From: Typhlomys cinereus
Lineage: Eukaryota > Chordata > Mammalia > Rodentia > Platacanthomyidae
Length of the DNA: 64,000 nt
Assembly: GCA_023101885.1 (NCBI GenBank)
Contig: JALPQD010000006.1
Span: forward strand, 11,857,085-11,921,084
Direction of reading: 5' to 3'
Positions 21,351-32,259 of the stretch are shown here, piece by piece. The notes beneath the pieces are model-generated. The model saw only the letters and a list, made by a program, of their open reading frames with translations. It ran no database searches and had not been told where the DNA came from. A program made the translations under genes and the position numbers. Each line of letters begins with the position of its first letter. The first letter of the stretch is position 1.

Positions 21351-21409
21351 CAAATAATTCAGTTCAGTGAAGAACACACAGAAATTGAAAGAAGGTCTCA
21401 AGAGTTAAA

Positions 21410-22475
21410 ATGACAATGCCCAAGTCAAAGAGAAACAACACCCAAGTAAACAAATCTCCCACTGAAGGAATTAATCCCATAATGATAGAATCCAAACAGA
21501 AAAAAACCACGGAAAATGGCCAAGAAAGTCTGACCCAGGATAACGACTTTCAAATCATGATCATTACCATGTTCAATACTACCAAAGAGGAAACCTGGGA
21601 GGACTTAAATAACCGCATCAATTGCTTTGAAGAGGAACACAACAGACACTTGGAGGAGTTGAGAAAAACAGTACCAGAAACAAAAACAAGCATAGAGCAG
21701 TTAAAACAGACTCAAGCAGACCTAAAAACTGAACTAAAAGACAAGTTATATTCAACCCAGAACTCCACAGAGAGTCTTATCAGCAGAACTAACAAAGCAG
21801 AAAACAGAATTTCAGACCTTGAAGACAAAGTGGGAGTATTAACCAGCTCAATGGAAGAGGTCGTTAAAGCCAAAAAGATACTTGAGAGAAATATTCAAGA
21901 GTTATGGGACACCCTGAAGAAGTCTAACATGCTTATCCATGGAATACCAGAGCAAGAATCCCAAAATACCACACCTGAGGAAATTTTTCAAACAATCATC
22001 AAGGAAAACTTTCCTCATCTAAAAAAAGAGAGGCCCATCCATATACAAGAGGCATTCCGCACCCCAAACAGATATGACCAAAATAGAAACTCTGCACGGC
22101 AAATAATAGTTAAAATACTCCACATTCAAGATAAAGAAATGGTGCTGAGAACATCAAGGGGAAAAAAAAAGTCACTTTTAAAGGTAAACCTATTAAAATA
22201 ACAAATGACTTCTCAGTCGAAACAATAAAAGCAAGAAGAGCTTGGAGAGACATACTCAAGTATTGAATGAGCAAAAATGTCAACCCAGGCTGATTTACCC
22301 TGCAAAACTATCAGTCATGATTGAGGGAGAAAGAAAAATCTTCCAGCACAAAGACAACTTGAAGGGATACATGTCCACCAAACCAGGCCTTAAAAAAATG
22401 ATAGAAATGATACTCAAGCTTGAAGAAAAAAACAGGCATATCCAGGAGAACAGAAGGCAAGTACAATACTACTAA
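21410..22475 (+). pseudogene. L1 ORF1 (RNA-binding chaperone), frameshifted
   Basis: Open from MTMPKSKRNN for 263 codons. The middle is a heptad-rich coiled coil (about residues 60-165, ELRKTVPETK through ILERNIQELW). Then comes the RRM-like region with LIHGIPE and IQEAFRTPNRYDQNR, and the frame ends at 22201. The C-terminal domain continues in another frame: RRAW, CQPRLIYPAKLS at about 22245-22310. Normal rodent ORF1 proteins are some 340-370 residues, so this one is broken. Confidence 0.88.
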
Positions 22476-22522
22476 AACCTAAAGGTGTAACAACACACTT
22501 ACAAAAGCCACTAAACATAATA

Positions 22523-25500
22523 TTGTCTGGAATTAAAAATAGTTTCTCCATTATAACATTAAATGTTAATGGACTTAACTCACCGATCAAGAGACACAGA
22601 TTACAAACTTGGATTAAAAATCACAGTCCATCAATTTGCTGCCTGCAGGAAACCCATCTCACCACAAAAGATAGGCACATCCTAAAAATAAGAGACTGGT
22701 CCAAAATTCTGCAAGCTAATGGAACCAGAAAACAGGCAGGGGTAGCCATTATGCTATCAGACAAAGTGGGCTTCAAACCAAAAAATATCATAAGAGACAC
22801 AGATGGATAATACATTTTAGTCACAGGTACAATTCACCAGGAAGACTTCACAATACTGAACATACATGCACCCAATACGGGCCTCCCCACATTCATTAAG
22901 CAAACCCTATAATGTCTAAAGCAAGAAATCAATCCAAAAACGATAATTCTGGGGGATTTCAACACTGCCCTCTCAACATGGGATAGATCAACAGGTAAAA
23001 AACTTAACAGAGACACTTTGGAGCTTAATCAAACCCTTAGTGAAATGGACCTTATAGATCTCTATCAAACTTTTCATCCACGCACCAAAGAATACACATT
23101 TTTCTCAGCAGCACACGGAACTTTCTCCAAAATAGATCACATATTGGGATACAAAACAAATCTCCATGTATACAGGAAAGTTGAAATTCTAGCTTGTACC
23201 TTATCAGACCACCACGGCCTAAAGCTCGACATCCACAACACAACAAGCAACAGAAAATACACTAACTCCTGGAAACTTAACACTATGATGCTGAAGGAGA
23301 ATTGGATTCAGGAAGAAATTAAAAAGGAAATTCAAGATTTCCTGAAAGCGAACGATAATGAAAATACAACTTACGAAAATCTCTGAGACACGATGAAAGC
23401 TGTCCTAAGAGGTAAGTTCATAGATCTTAATGCCTATATCAAAAAAATGGAAACATCAGAAATAAATAACTTAAAAATGCAGCTAAACGATTTAGAGACA
23501 CTAGAGAAATCTGATTCCAAAAGCAGTAGAAGGGAGGAGATTTGCAAAATAAGGGGAGAAATATCTGAAATCAAGATTAGGAAAACAATACAGAAAATCA
23601 ACCAGTCAAAAAGCTGGTTCTTTGAAAAAAATCAATAAGATTGATATACCCCTAGCTAAATTAACCAAAAGCAAGAGAGAGAAAGCCCAAATTAACAAAA
23701 TTAGAAATGAAAATGGAGTTATCACTACTGATACCCAAGAAATCCAGAGAATTGTAATGTCATATTTCAAAAACTTATACTCTGTGAAATTTGACAACAC
23801 AAAAGAGATGGATGAATTGCTAAGTAAACACAACTTACCTAAATTGAATCAGGAAGTTGTGAATTATTTAAATAGTCCTATAACATATGAGGAAATTGAG
23901 GAAGTAATCTCAAATCTTCCCACCAAAAAATATCCTGGATCAGATGGATTCAGCACAGAGCTCTACCAGACATTTAAGGAGCTAATAACACCAATACTCC
24001 TTAAACTGTTCCATCAAATAGCAAAGGAAGGAACATTACCAAATTCCTTCTATGAAGCTAATATCGTCTTAATCCCAAAACCTAAAAAAGATACACTTAA
24101 AAAAGAAAACTACAGGCCAATCTCTCTGATGAACACAGATGCAAAGATTCTCAGTAAAGTCTTAACAAATCGGATTCAAAAACATATCAAAAAGATCATC
24201 CACGGGGATCAAGTAGGCTTCATCCCAGGCACACAAGGATGGTTCAACATACGCAAATCAATAAGTGTAATTCACCATATAAACCAGTCCAAAGTTCAAG
24301 ACCACCTGATACTCTCGATAGATGCAGAAAAAGCTTTTGACAAGATCCAACAGCCCTTTATGATCAAAACTCTAGAGAAGGTTGGAGTGGAAGGAACCTT
24401 TATCAATATAATAAAAGCTGTATACAACAAGACAACAGCAAGGATTATACTCAATGGGGAAAAACTTGAAGCATTCCCGCTTCGATCAGGAACTAGACAA
24501 GGCTGTTCACTGTTACCACTTCTTTTCAATATTGTACTTGAAGTCTTAGCTGAAGCCATAAAGGGACATAAAAGGGATTCAAACTGGCAAGGAAGAAGTC
24601 AAGTTATCTCTATTTGCAGATGACATGATCCTATACCTGAGTGATCCCGCAAACTCCACCAGGAAGCTCCTGGAACTAATACAGAAGTTCAGTAGGGTGG
24701 CAGGATACAAAATAAATGTACAAAAATCAGTGGCCTTCCTATATGCCCAGAATAAAAGAAGCGAAAAAGCTCTGAAAGAAACAATCCCATTTACTATAGC
24801 CCCTAAGAAAATGAAATATCTTAGGATAAACCTAATCAAAGAAGTAAGAGACCTCTATAATGAAAACTTTAAAACCCTAAAGAAAGAAATTTCAGAAGAC
24901 ATCAGAAGGTGGAAAGACTTCCCATGTTCCTGGATTGGCAGAATCAACATCGTAAAAATGACCATCCTACCAAAGGCAATATACATATTCAATGCTATAC
25001 CAATCAAAATCCCAAAGCAATTCTTTAAAGAAGTTGGCCAAACAATCTCAAAATTCATATGGTGGCACAAAAGACCCAGGATAGCAAAAACAATCCTGAG
25101 TAACAAAAACATGGTTGGAGGAATCACCATACCAAACCTTAGTCTATACTACAAATCCATAATTGTAAAAACAGCCTGGTATTGGCTCCAAAATAGACAC
25201 ACAGATCTATGGATAAGGGTTGAAGACCCAGATATAAGCCCACACAACTACAGCCTTTTGATCTTTGATAAAGGGGCCCAAAAAATCCAATGGAAAAAGA
25301 ACAGTATCTTCAACAAATGGTGCTGGCAAAACTGGATCTCCACATGCAGAAGATTAAAACTGGACCCGTACTTGTCACCATGTACAAGAATTAACTCTAA
25401 AATAGCCAGAGACTATAAAAACCATAGTTGAAAGGATAGGGAACTCCCTCAAGCTGATTGGGCTAGGCCAACAGTTCCTGAACAGATATCCAATAGCACA

Positions 25501-26300
25501 GTCACTATGACCAACACTCAACAGATGGGATCTTGTGAAATTAAAGAGCTTGTATTCAGATAAAGAGATTGTAACAGGAGCTCAAAGGCAGCCCACAAAA
25601 TGGAAGAAAATTTTCACTAACCACATAATCTGATAGAGCTCTATTATCCAGAGTGCACAAAGAACTTAGAAAACTAAACACCAAGGAAACAAATGGGCCA
25701 ATTAAAAAATGGGCCCTGGAACTTAAAAGAAACTTTACCAAGGATGAAATTAAAATGTCTAACAAATATCTTTAAAAACGCTCCACTTCCTTAGCCATCA
25801 GGGAAATGCGAATCAAAACCTCCCTGAGATATCATCTCACCCCTGTCAGGATGGGAAAAATTCACAATACAAATAACACGAAATGCTGGAGAGGATGTGG
25901 AGAGAGGGGAACTCTCTTACATTGCTGGTGGGAGTGCAGGCTCATACAAACACTCTGGTCAGCCGTCTGGCGATTCTTAAAAAAGTTAAGACTGAAATGC
26001 CATATGACTCTGCTATACCACTTTTGGGAATAACCCCCCATACAGAAAAAATTCACCTCAATAGTACAAGCACGACCATGTTCAAAGCAGCAGTTTACAG
26101 TAGCAAAGTCATGGAATCAGCCCAAATGTCCAACAGTTGACGAATGGATAAGGAAAATGTGGTACATTTATACAATGGAATACTACTCAGCCATCAAAAA
26201 TGATGATTTAATGCAATTTGCCGGGAAATGGATAGAATTAGAAACAATTATATTGAGTGAAGTAACCCAGACATGGGAAATTAAGTGTCGTATGTACTCC
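22523..26300 (+). pseudogene. L1 ORF2 (endonuclease and reverse transcriptase), broken
   Basis: Pieces in several frames cover the whole protein. Endonuclease: ITLNVNGLNSPIKRHR and CCLQETHL (22540-22660), stop at 22808-22810, then DHHGLKLDIH near 23205. Reverse transcriptase: [29 protein letters not shown], and FADD at 24612-24623, just after a frameshift. C-terminal zinc knuckle CWRGC...HCWWEC at about 25884-25937, with further frame breaks around it. The end, WYIYTMEYYSAIKNDDLM, is near 26160-26210. At least four stops or frame changes make it inactive. Confidence 0.92.
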
Positions 26301-27359
26301 CTAGTACCAAACTCACTTAGAGACACTCAAAGACAAATCTCTGTAATACCTACAGTAATTGTAAAGATTATAAACAGGAAGGATGGGGAAGGAGGGCCCC
26401 ACCAGAAACAGAGGGAACCAAGTTACAGCAGAGAAAATAGGCCACCATCAAGGACTGCAAGTAAGTAATGAGGCATCTGATTAAGTTCACAGACTTTCCT
26501 TCCTGATCATTTCCAACTGATGGGGTATGATCTTACTAGAATGGGAGGGCATATAGGCTGCCAGATAGAAGGTAACCATTTTGCAAATGGGTGATTGACC
26601 CCTCTCTCACCGTGGTCTCCTACTTCTATTCCATTTACCTTTAAATAGACTCTTATAACAAGACTCTAATTTAACAGGTTTTTATCTCTGGCCGGGGGTG
26701 ACATCCAATACCCACCAAGATGGAACCAAGGGCATTGCAGGAACAGCAAAACTGAAAACAAAATCATCAACAAACCATAATTCAGAACATAAGAGACTCT
26801 ATAACGACCATGTGGAATCAGGCCTGCCTAATCTCTCCCCATCCTGAAGCTCAGGGAAATTTGCCGAAGAGGGGGCGGTAAGATTGTAAGAGCACGAGGA
26901 TGGGAGGAGTCATGATATGCAAGATACTCCACACAAGTTAGGGCTGAAGCAAGTATAATAGGACTCTGCATGATCTGCGCAATGACAATCATATCGTTGA
27001 CTCCCAAATTCTAGCATGGACTAAAGGTACTAGGATCCTTAGAAGCAAGGGATTAACAGTCACAATGTGTTCCTATACTTAAGGAGAATACAAGAAAAAG
27101 TTCTAGGAAATGCCACTGAGTCCTTACACCTCATCAGAGAGAAGGACCCAGAGGAAAGTTTTTTATACTCATTAAAGGATGCTTCAGAGAGGGGGGGAGG
27201 GGGCACTGGGAGAAATGGAGGGAGGGGGGAAAGGAAGGGACAAAGCAGGGAGGAAACAGGGAAGACCAGGGAGGGGTGGAGGGAGGGAGGGGACAGGGGT
27301 TCTTATTATGTTTGTATGAGCAGAAAAAAATAAAAGAAAAAAATGAAATACTGTTGAAT

Positions 27360-28285
27360 AAATTGCTGTCTATAATCGATAAAAACACTATTAACTATTT
27401 GTTACTTTGCATGAAATTCTACAAAGAATTCTATGAGGAATTTTAATGTTGTGTGAATGGTGTGCTTTAAATGAATATAGCATATTTATTTGTCCATTTC
27501 TCTGTAGACTTGAATTATTCTAATTGCTACTCTACTAACATATAATTTAAATATGTAAATATTCTATGCACATTATTGGCTCTCACATCTTTTGGTCTAT
27601 ATATGTATTTTTTCTTTGGCACATATCTACAAATGAAGGTGATGGGTCATAGGATAGTATTGTGTGGCACTAACTTGTCCCTGTCCTCTCATGTTGAAAT
27701 GGAACACTCGATAACTCAGATTGAGACTTTATTTGTAAACTGTCACAGCAGATGGGTTCAGTTTAAGTTAAGTCCCTGGTCTAGTGTAAATGATATCCTA
27801 ACAAAAAGAAGACTGGGCATAATCACATACACTGAGAAAGTGTCATGTGAGATGAAGACAGAGATGCCAGTGATGTTTCTACTACAAGCTGAGAAGCAGC
27901 AAAGTTTGCCAGAAGACTACCAAAAAGTAGAAGAAAAACGAGGAACAGATTCTTCCTTCCTGTCTTATAAGATCCAAAGGTTCCTTTGAAAACAAACAAG
28001 AACATGAAGACACTTGGATTGATGAAAGACAGACCTTCTTGTTACAGCTTCTGACAAGAGAAGGTTGCTGTGCCAGTATCACACAGGCAGCGTACTCAAT
28101 AACAAGGAAACAGCAAGCCTGAATGTAGGAGACCGATGATTTGAACTAAGCAGGGTAGCAGTAGGCCTCCAGGCGTTGATAATTGGAATAACACAAGCTC
28201 TTGAGCATGACTGTCTGTGGGCTGTTGCTTGTTTTCTGATATTTGCCCTTATTGTCCTTCGTCTGGATGTTGCTATAAATTCATG
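27360..28285. other. Intergenic, nothing recognised
   Basis: A 137-codon plus frame (27576-27989) has no domain, signal or splice context and looks like chance. Confidence 0.4.
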
Positions 28286-28289
28286 GACC

Positions 28290-28660
28290 ACACAGTTTAG
28301 GGGAACAAAGAGTGCTCACTGTGTGCTATGGCTCATAATACAGCATGACAGGAAAGATCATACCAACACCAGAGCCAAGGAACTGGGCTTGCCATACCCA
28401 CAGGAATTACCAGAGAAGGTGAAACTCTAGGCTGCAAGTCTGCAGAAATATGCCAAACTACTGAACCAGCTCTCTCAACCTTAACCACCCGCCCGGGGAA
28501 CGGGTCCACCCACCATGACTGGTCATCCCACATAAACTCGATACTCTCCTGCAGGCTCGCTTAGGGCTTTTTCTTTACTAATTCTTCCCTAACGTTCCCA
28601 GAGCTCAGCCTTCAGTTGTCACAGTTAGATACAAGAATCAACTTCATAGTTGAAGGCTTG
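28290..28660 (+). repeat. Interspersed repeat, plus-oriented arm of an inverted pair
   Basis: CATACCAACACCAGAGCC, CTCTCTCAACCTTAACCACCC, GCCCGGGGAACGGGTCCACC and TTCAGTTGTCACAGTTAG. Same family as 4799-5212. Confidence 0.6.
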
Positions 28661-28689
28661 AAGTTCTGGGCACATTGTCAAGAACTGGT

Positions 28690-29050
28690 AGCTCTGCAGA
28701 AAACTGTCTGATGGATGGGGAGGCCCAGACCATAGCAGGTGGGATTAGGCCCTGGTGAGTGAGATGGAGGGAGTTAGGAAAGTGTGCATCCTTTAGTATA
28801 CTCGACCAGACATAAAGGTATGGTAAATAAGGATTATCCCTTTCGCAGCCATCCTGTGGATGTACGGATATGGCGTGGCCAGTTCCCTCAGCCCTTGGTG
28901 TGGGTATGTGCTCCTGCCAAACTGGACAAGGAACTGTAACTGGACGATCATACACTAGAATAAAACCCCTTCTTTTCTTAAGCCCTTTGATGGTGAATTA
29001 TCAGTAACAATGCAGAGTAACTGCTACATCACCTGTGTATCTAACTAGCA
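28690..29050 (-). repeat. Same repeat family, minus-oriented arm of the pair
   Basis: CAGACCATAGCAGGTGGGATT, CTCCTGCCAAACTGGACAAGG and TGGTGAATTATCAGTAACAATGC are reverse forms of the family. It begins about 30 bp after the plus-oriented copy ends. Confidence 0.55.
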
Positions 29051-29389
29051 CAGACCTGGAACACTGTGAGAAAGTGGAGCAAAGTGGCCTGAAGTGTGAA
29101 AGCCTAGATGAGGAAGTGGTTGAGGGAATGGACTTAAATCAGATGCTTGAGGGTGTTATTTGTTCCCTTGCCCGAGAGGCTCATTAGATGAAACATGAGG
29201 CTGCTGTTCTCCGAGAATGTGATTCATGATACTTCTGCAAGTGTAAGAAGGTGTCAGCAGCTGAGTGTGCGGCAACAGATGTGTCGGAAAGGCTGCTACC
29301 TCAGCTCGAGCAATGCTGATGAAACCAACTGGGGCGTATGGAACCCTCACTCTCCTCAAGAGAGGTTAGCCAAAAGAGTTCTTCCCAAG

Positions 29390-30090
29390 GAATAAAAAGA
29401 AAAGAAAAGAATAGGAAAAAACACCAAGGTGAGAGAAGTAAACACACCTAAAGAGATGTCCACAAATTATAGACTAAAACAGGAAACTGTGTAGAAAACC
29501 CGCTATACTAAATCTTTAATGACCTACCTGGTCAATGGTCAGCTACAGACAGAGGGGAAGGAAAAAAAAAACCATGGAGTCCTGTGAAGACCTCAACAAT
29601 GGTAACCTATATATTCCAGGGATGTGGGGAGGAAAACTATCCAGCTGCGTACCAATGGGGAAATCTACCAGACTCCAAGAGACAGTCCTGAACAAAAGGT
29701 CCTGGTTAAACTCAACAAGACCCAGAGGGAAACAAAGCATGAAAACATGACTATGGGAGGAAGACTTGTAGGAACGGGGATATGGCACTGGTAGGGATGA
29801 CAGGGCAATAAGAAAGGGTAGAGGGGAGAGTAGTCTGATTGTATTGTATAATGTATCAAATTATCAAGGAACAAAATTCATCAATAAAGCAACTCCAGGA
29901 CCCAGGGAACCAAAGAGCAGAAGAATAGGGAAGAATAGATTGGACCTGCGTAGCAAGGGAGAGAGAGTGTGATAAGGTGAGAGTGGAAGGAAAGGGAGGG
30001 AAGAAGGGAGGGAGGAATGAGGCAGGCAAATGAGGGACTACATATATAAAAAGGTAAATTTAATAAATTTATTAAAAAAAGAAAAGTAGA
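29390..30090 (+). mobile_element. Probable old L1 3' UTR
   Basis: CAACAATGGTAACCTATATATTCC, a long G/A-rich stretch (29930-30030) and an A-rich end (30060-30090) have the layout of a rodent L1 3' UTR of a different subfamily from the one at 26.3-27.3 kb. Confidence 0.45.
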
Positions 30091-30099
30091 AAATATATA

Positions 30100-31085
30100 C
30101 AAATAAACTTACTGAGTTAAAGTAAGGTTTTAAACTTGAGAAAAAAGAAAGCTTGTGGGGTCCAGTTGCCTCAAGGAGACCCCACCTAGCCTAGACTCCA
30201 GCTCACAGAATTTAGCCAGTTAAATTGTTCATTTGTAATGGAGTGCAAGGAAATGTAAGTATGCTAGATACGGCCATCAGCATAAGCAGCAACACTTAAG
30301 TGTGAATTCACCAACAGTTAACTGCTACCCTCCTAGTGAAACTGGGATCCTTGGGCATATCGCCTTGCTTACAAATTGTCTTATAAGTCTTTTTGTGATA
30401 GTGGACCACACACACAAGGCTCAGATAAATGAAAGGCAGAAAGCATGCTACTGATTGCTTCAAATCAGAGGAGGCTGCCAGGAAGAGTCATAATGCAGGG
30501 TTACACCAAGGGATAGGGCAACATGAAGTTGAAACTGTGGGGGGTCACTGCGTTGATGGCAAGCCAGGTGGGCTGAGCTAGCTTCCTGAGATTGCTGTGC
30601 ATTGGCCAGTATATATCATTCCATGGGCTCCAGAGGGTAGGGACTGCTCTTGCCTGATAGGGGGTTCTATGACCAGTAGGTGCATAACAGTCACTAGGAG
30701 GAGACTCCAGATAATGGAAATGGTTTAGGTTTGGTTTCAAACAACCTGGTGCTCAGAAAAGAGAAATTTCTGGCCAGAGGCAAAGATGAATCAAAACAAC
30801 AAATGATAATGTTGGATTTGTTTGTTTTATCCTGGTTTGATTACTATATACATAAATATGTTTTTCTTATTTGTATATTTGGAACTAAAACTGCTCTGCT
30901 ATAGAAAGCATATAATTGAATCTTGTTTGCTCTCCCCCCTCAATTCCGCTCACCTCTGACCTTTGTGTGAAAACTTTAACCTATAGCATCTAGCATAAGT
31001 GCAGAAAAACACCTTTTGTTGCTTTTTCTTTTGTTTTTCTATCTTATGCATAATTTGTTTCTCAATTGCTTGTAAATCCTTTCTT
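30100..31085. other. Intergenic, nothing recognised
   Basis: Between an old L1 3' UTR and a minus-strand SINE. Short frames only. 30460-30740 looks like old repeat material but was not named. Confidence 0.4.
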
Positions 31086-31101
31086 TTTATTTGATTTTTT
31101 T

Positions 31102-31113
31102 ATTATTTATTCA

Positions 31114-31155
<42 letters not shown>

Positions 31156-31374
31156 ACCAAGGGTGAATTCAGGAATCATCTTGGATTGCTTCTACCTCCT
31201 TCCTGGTTTTGCACTGGGATTCACAGGCTCCGCCCACAAGGGCCAGAAGTGCAGACCCCCCACCTCCTACCCCCCCCACTCCTCCCAGTGTTTTTACATG
31301 GGACCTAGGATCCGAACTGAGGACCCTCTGCTTGCAAGGCAGAAGCTGAACCCCTGAGCCATCTCTACAGCCCC
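31102..31374 (-). repeat. tRNA-headed SINE, minus strand
   Basis: Reverse copy: TTCAATTGTGTGTG tail, (GT)n 31117-31153, body, and TGAGCCATCTCTACAGCCCC at the head end. TTTATTTGATTTTTTT occurs on both sides (about 31086-31101 and 31375-31391), consistent with a duplication in T-rich DNA. Confidence 0.87.
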
Positions 31375-31490
31375 TTTATTTGATTTTTTTTTTAATCTAG
31401 TGTACTAGTCTGCTTTCTTTCTCATTTCCATTTGTGGTTGTATTTGTTGTACCAAAGATTATAATCAAAATTAAATTTATGATCATCTAA

Positions 31491-32240
31491 AGAAGTAACC
31501 ATTTTGCAAATGGATGATTGACTCCTCCCTCACTGTGGTTTCCTACTTTTATTACATCTACCTTTGAATATACTCTTATAACAAGACTCTAGTTTAACAG
31601 CTTTTTATCTCTGGCCAGGGGGTGACATCCAATACCCATCAGAATGGAGCTAAGAGCGGTGCAGGAGCAGCAAAAACTGCAAAAGAAAATCAACGAACCA
31701 TAATCCAGAACTTCAGAGACTCTATATCAACCACCTAGAACTAGGCCAGCCTAATCTCTCCCCATCCTGAAGCTCAGGGAAATTTGCCAAAGAGGGGGTG
31801 GTAAGATTGTAAGAGCACAAGAATGGGAGGGGCAATGATATGCAAGATACTCCACACAAGTTAGGACCGAAGCAATCATAATTGGACTTTGCATGCCCTG
31901 TACAATGTCCCACACACTATTGACCCCACATAGTCTAGCATTTGCTAAAGGCACCAAGATCCTTGGAGGCAAGGAATTGACAGTCATAGTAGTGTTCCTA
32001 TGCTTAAGGGGAAGGGTTCAGGGAAATGCCGCTAGATCCTTGTATGTCATCGGAGAGGAAGGCCCAGAGGAGAGTCTGGCATGCACATTAAGGATTCTCC
32101 GGGGTTTGGGGGGGAGGCACTATGGGATGGGGAGGGAGAGGTGAGAGGAGGGGGAGCAGGGAGGTGGGAGGAGGAGGAGGGAGGGAACCGGTGTACCTAT
32201 TAAATTTGTATGAGCAGAAATAATAATAAAAATGTTAAAA
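31491..32240 (+). mobile_element. 5'-truncated L1, 3' UTR only
   Basis: Starts AGTAACCATTTTGCAAATGG, matching the full-length L1 3' UTR at about 26571, and ends in AATAATAATAAAAATG. An 18-bp duplication AAATTTATGATCATCTAA flanks it (31473-31490 and 32241-32258). The G/A-rich tract is at 32100-32190. Confidence 0.92.
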
Positions 32241-32259
32241 AAATTTATGATCATCTAAT

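Larger units (their letters stand above)
21020..27339 (+). mobile_element. Full-length L1 (LINE-1) retrotransposon, mutated
   Basis: 6.3-kb L1 flanked by a perfect 15-bp target-site duplication, AAAATGAAATACTGT, at 21005-21019 and 27340-27354. Order: GC-rich 5' UTR (21020-21400), ORF1, ORF2, 3' UTR with a G/A-rich tract (27190-27300) and a short A-rich tail. Both ORFs carry stops and frameshifts, so it should not be autonomous. It is the youngest-looking long element in the window. Orientation is opposite to the CD200R genes; its 5' end lies 1.5 kb upstream of the copy A start codon. Confidence 0.95.

Noticed and set aside
22523..25431. Series of separate frames considered as independent genes
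   Set aside because: They are consecutive broken parts of one L1 ORF2.
27576..27989. 137-codon plus-strand frame
   Set aside because: No recognisable motif and no partner exon; treated as chance.
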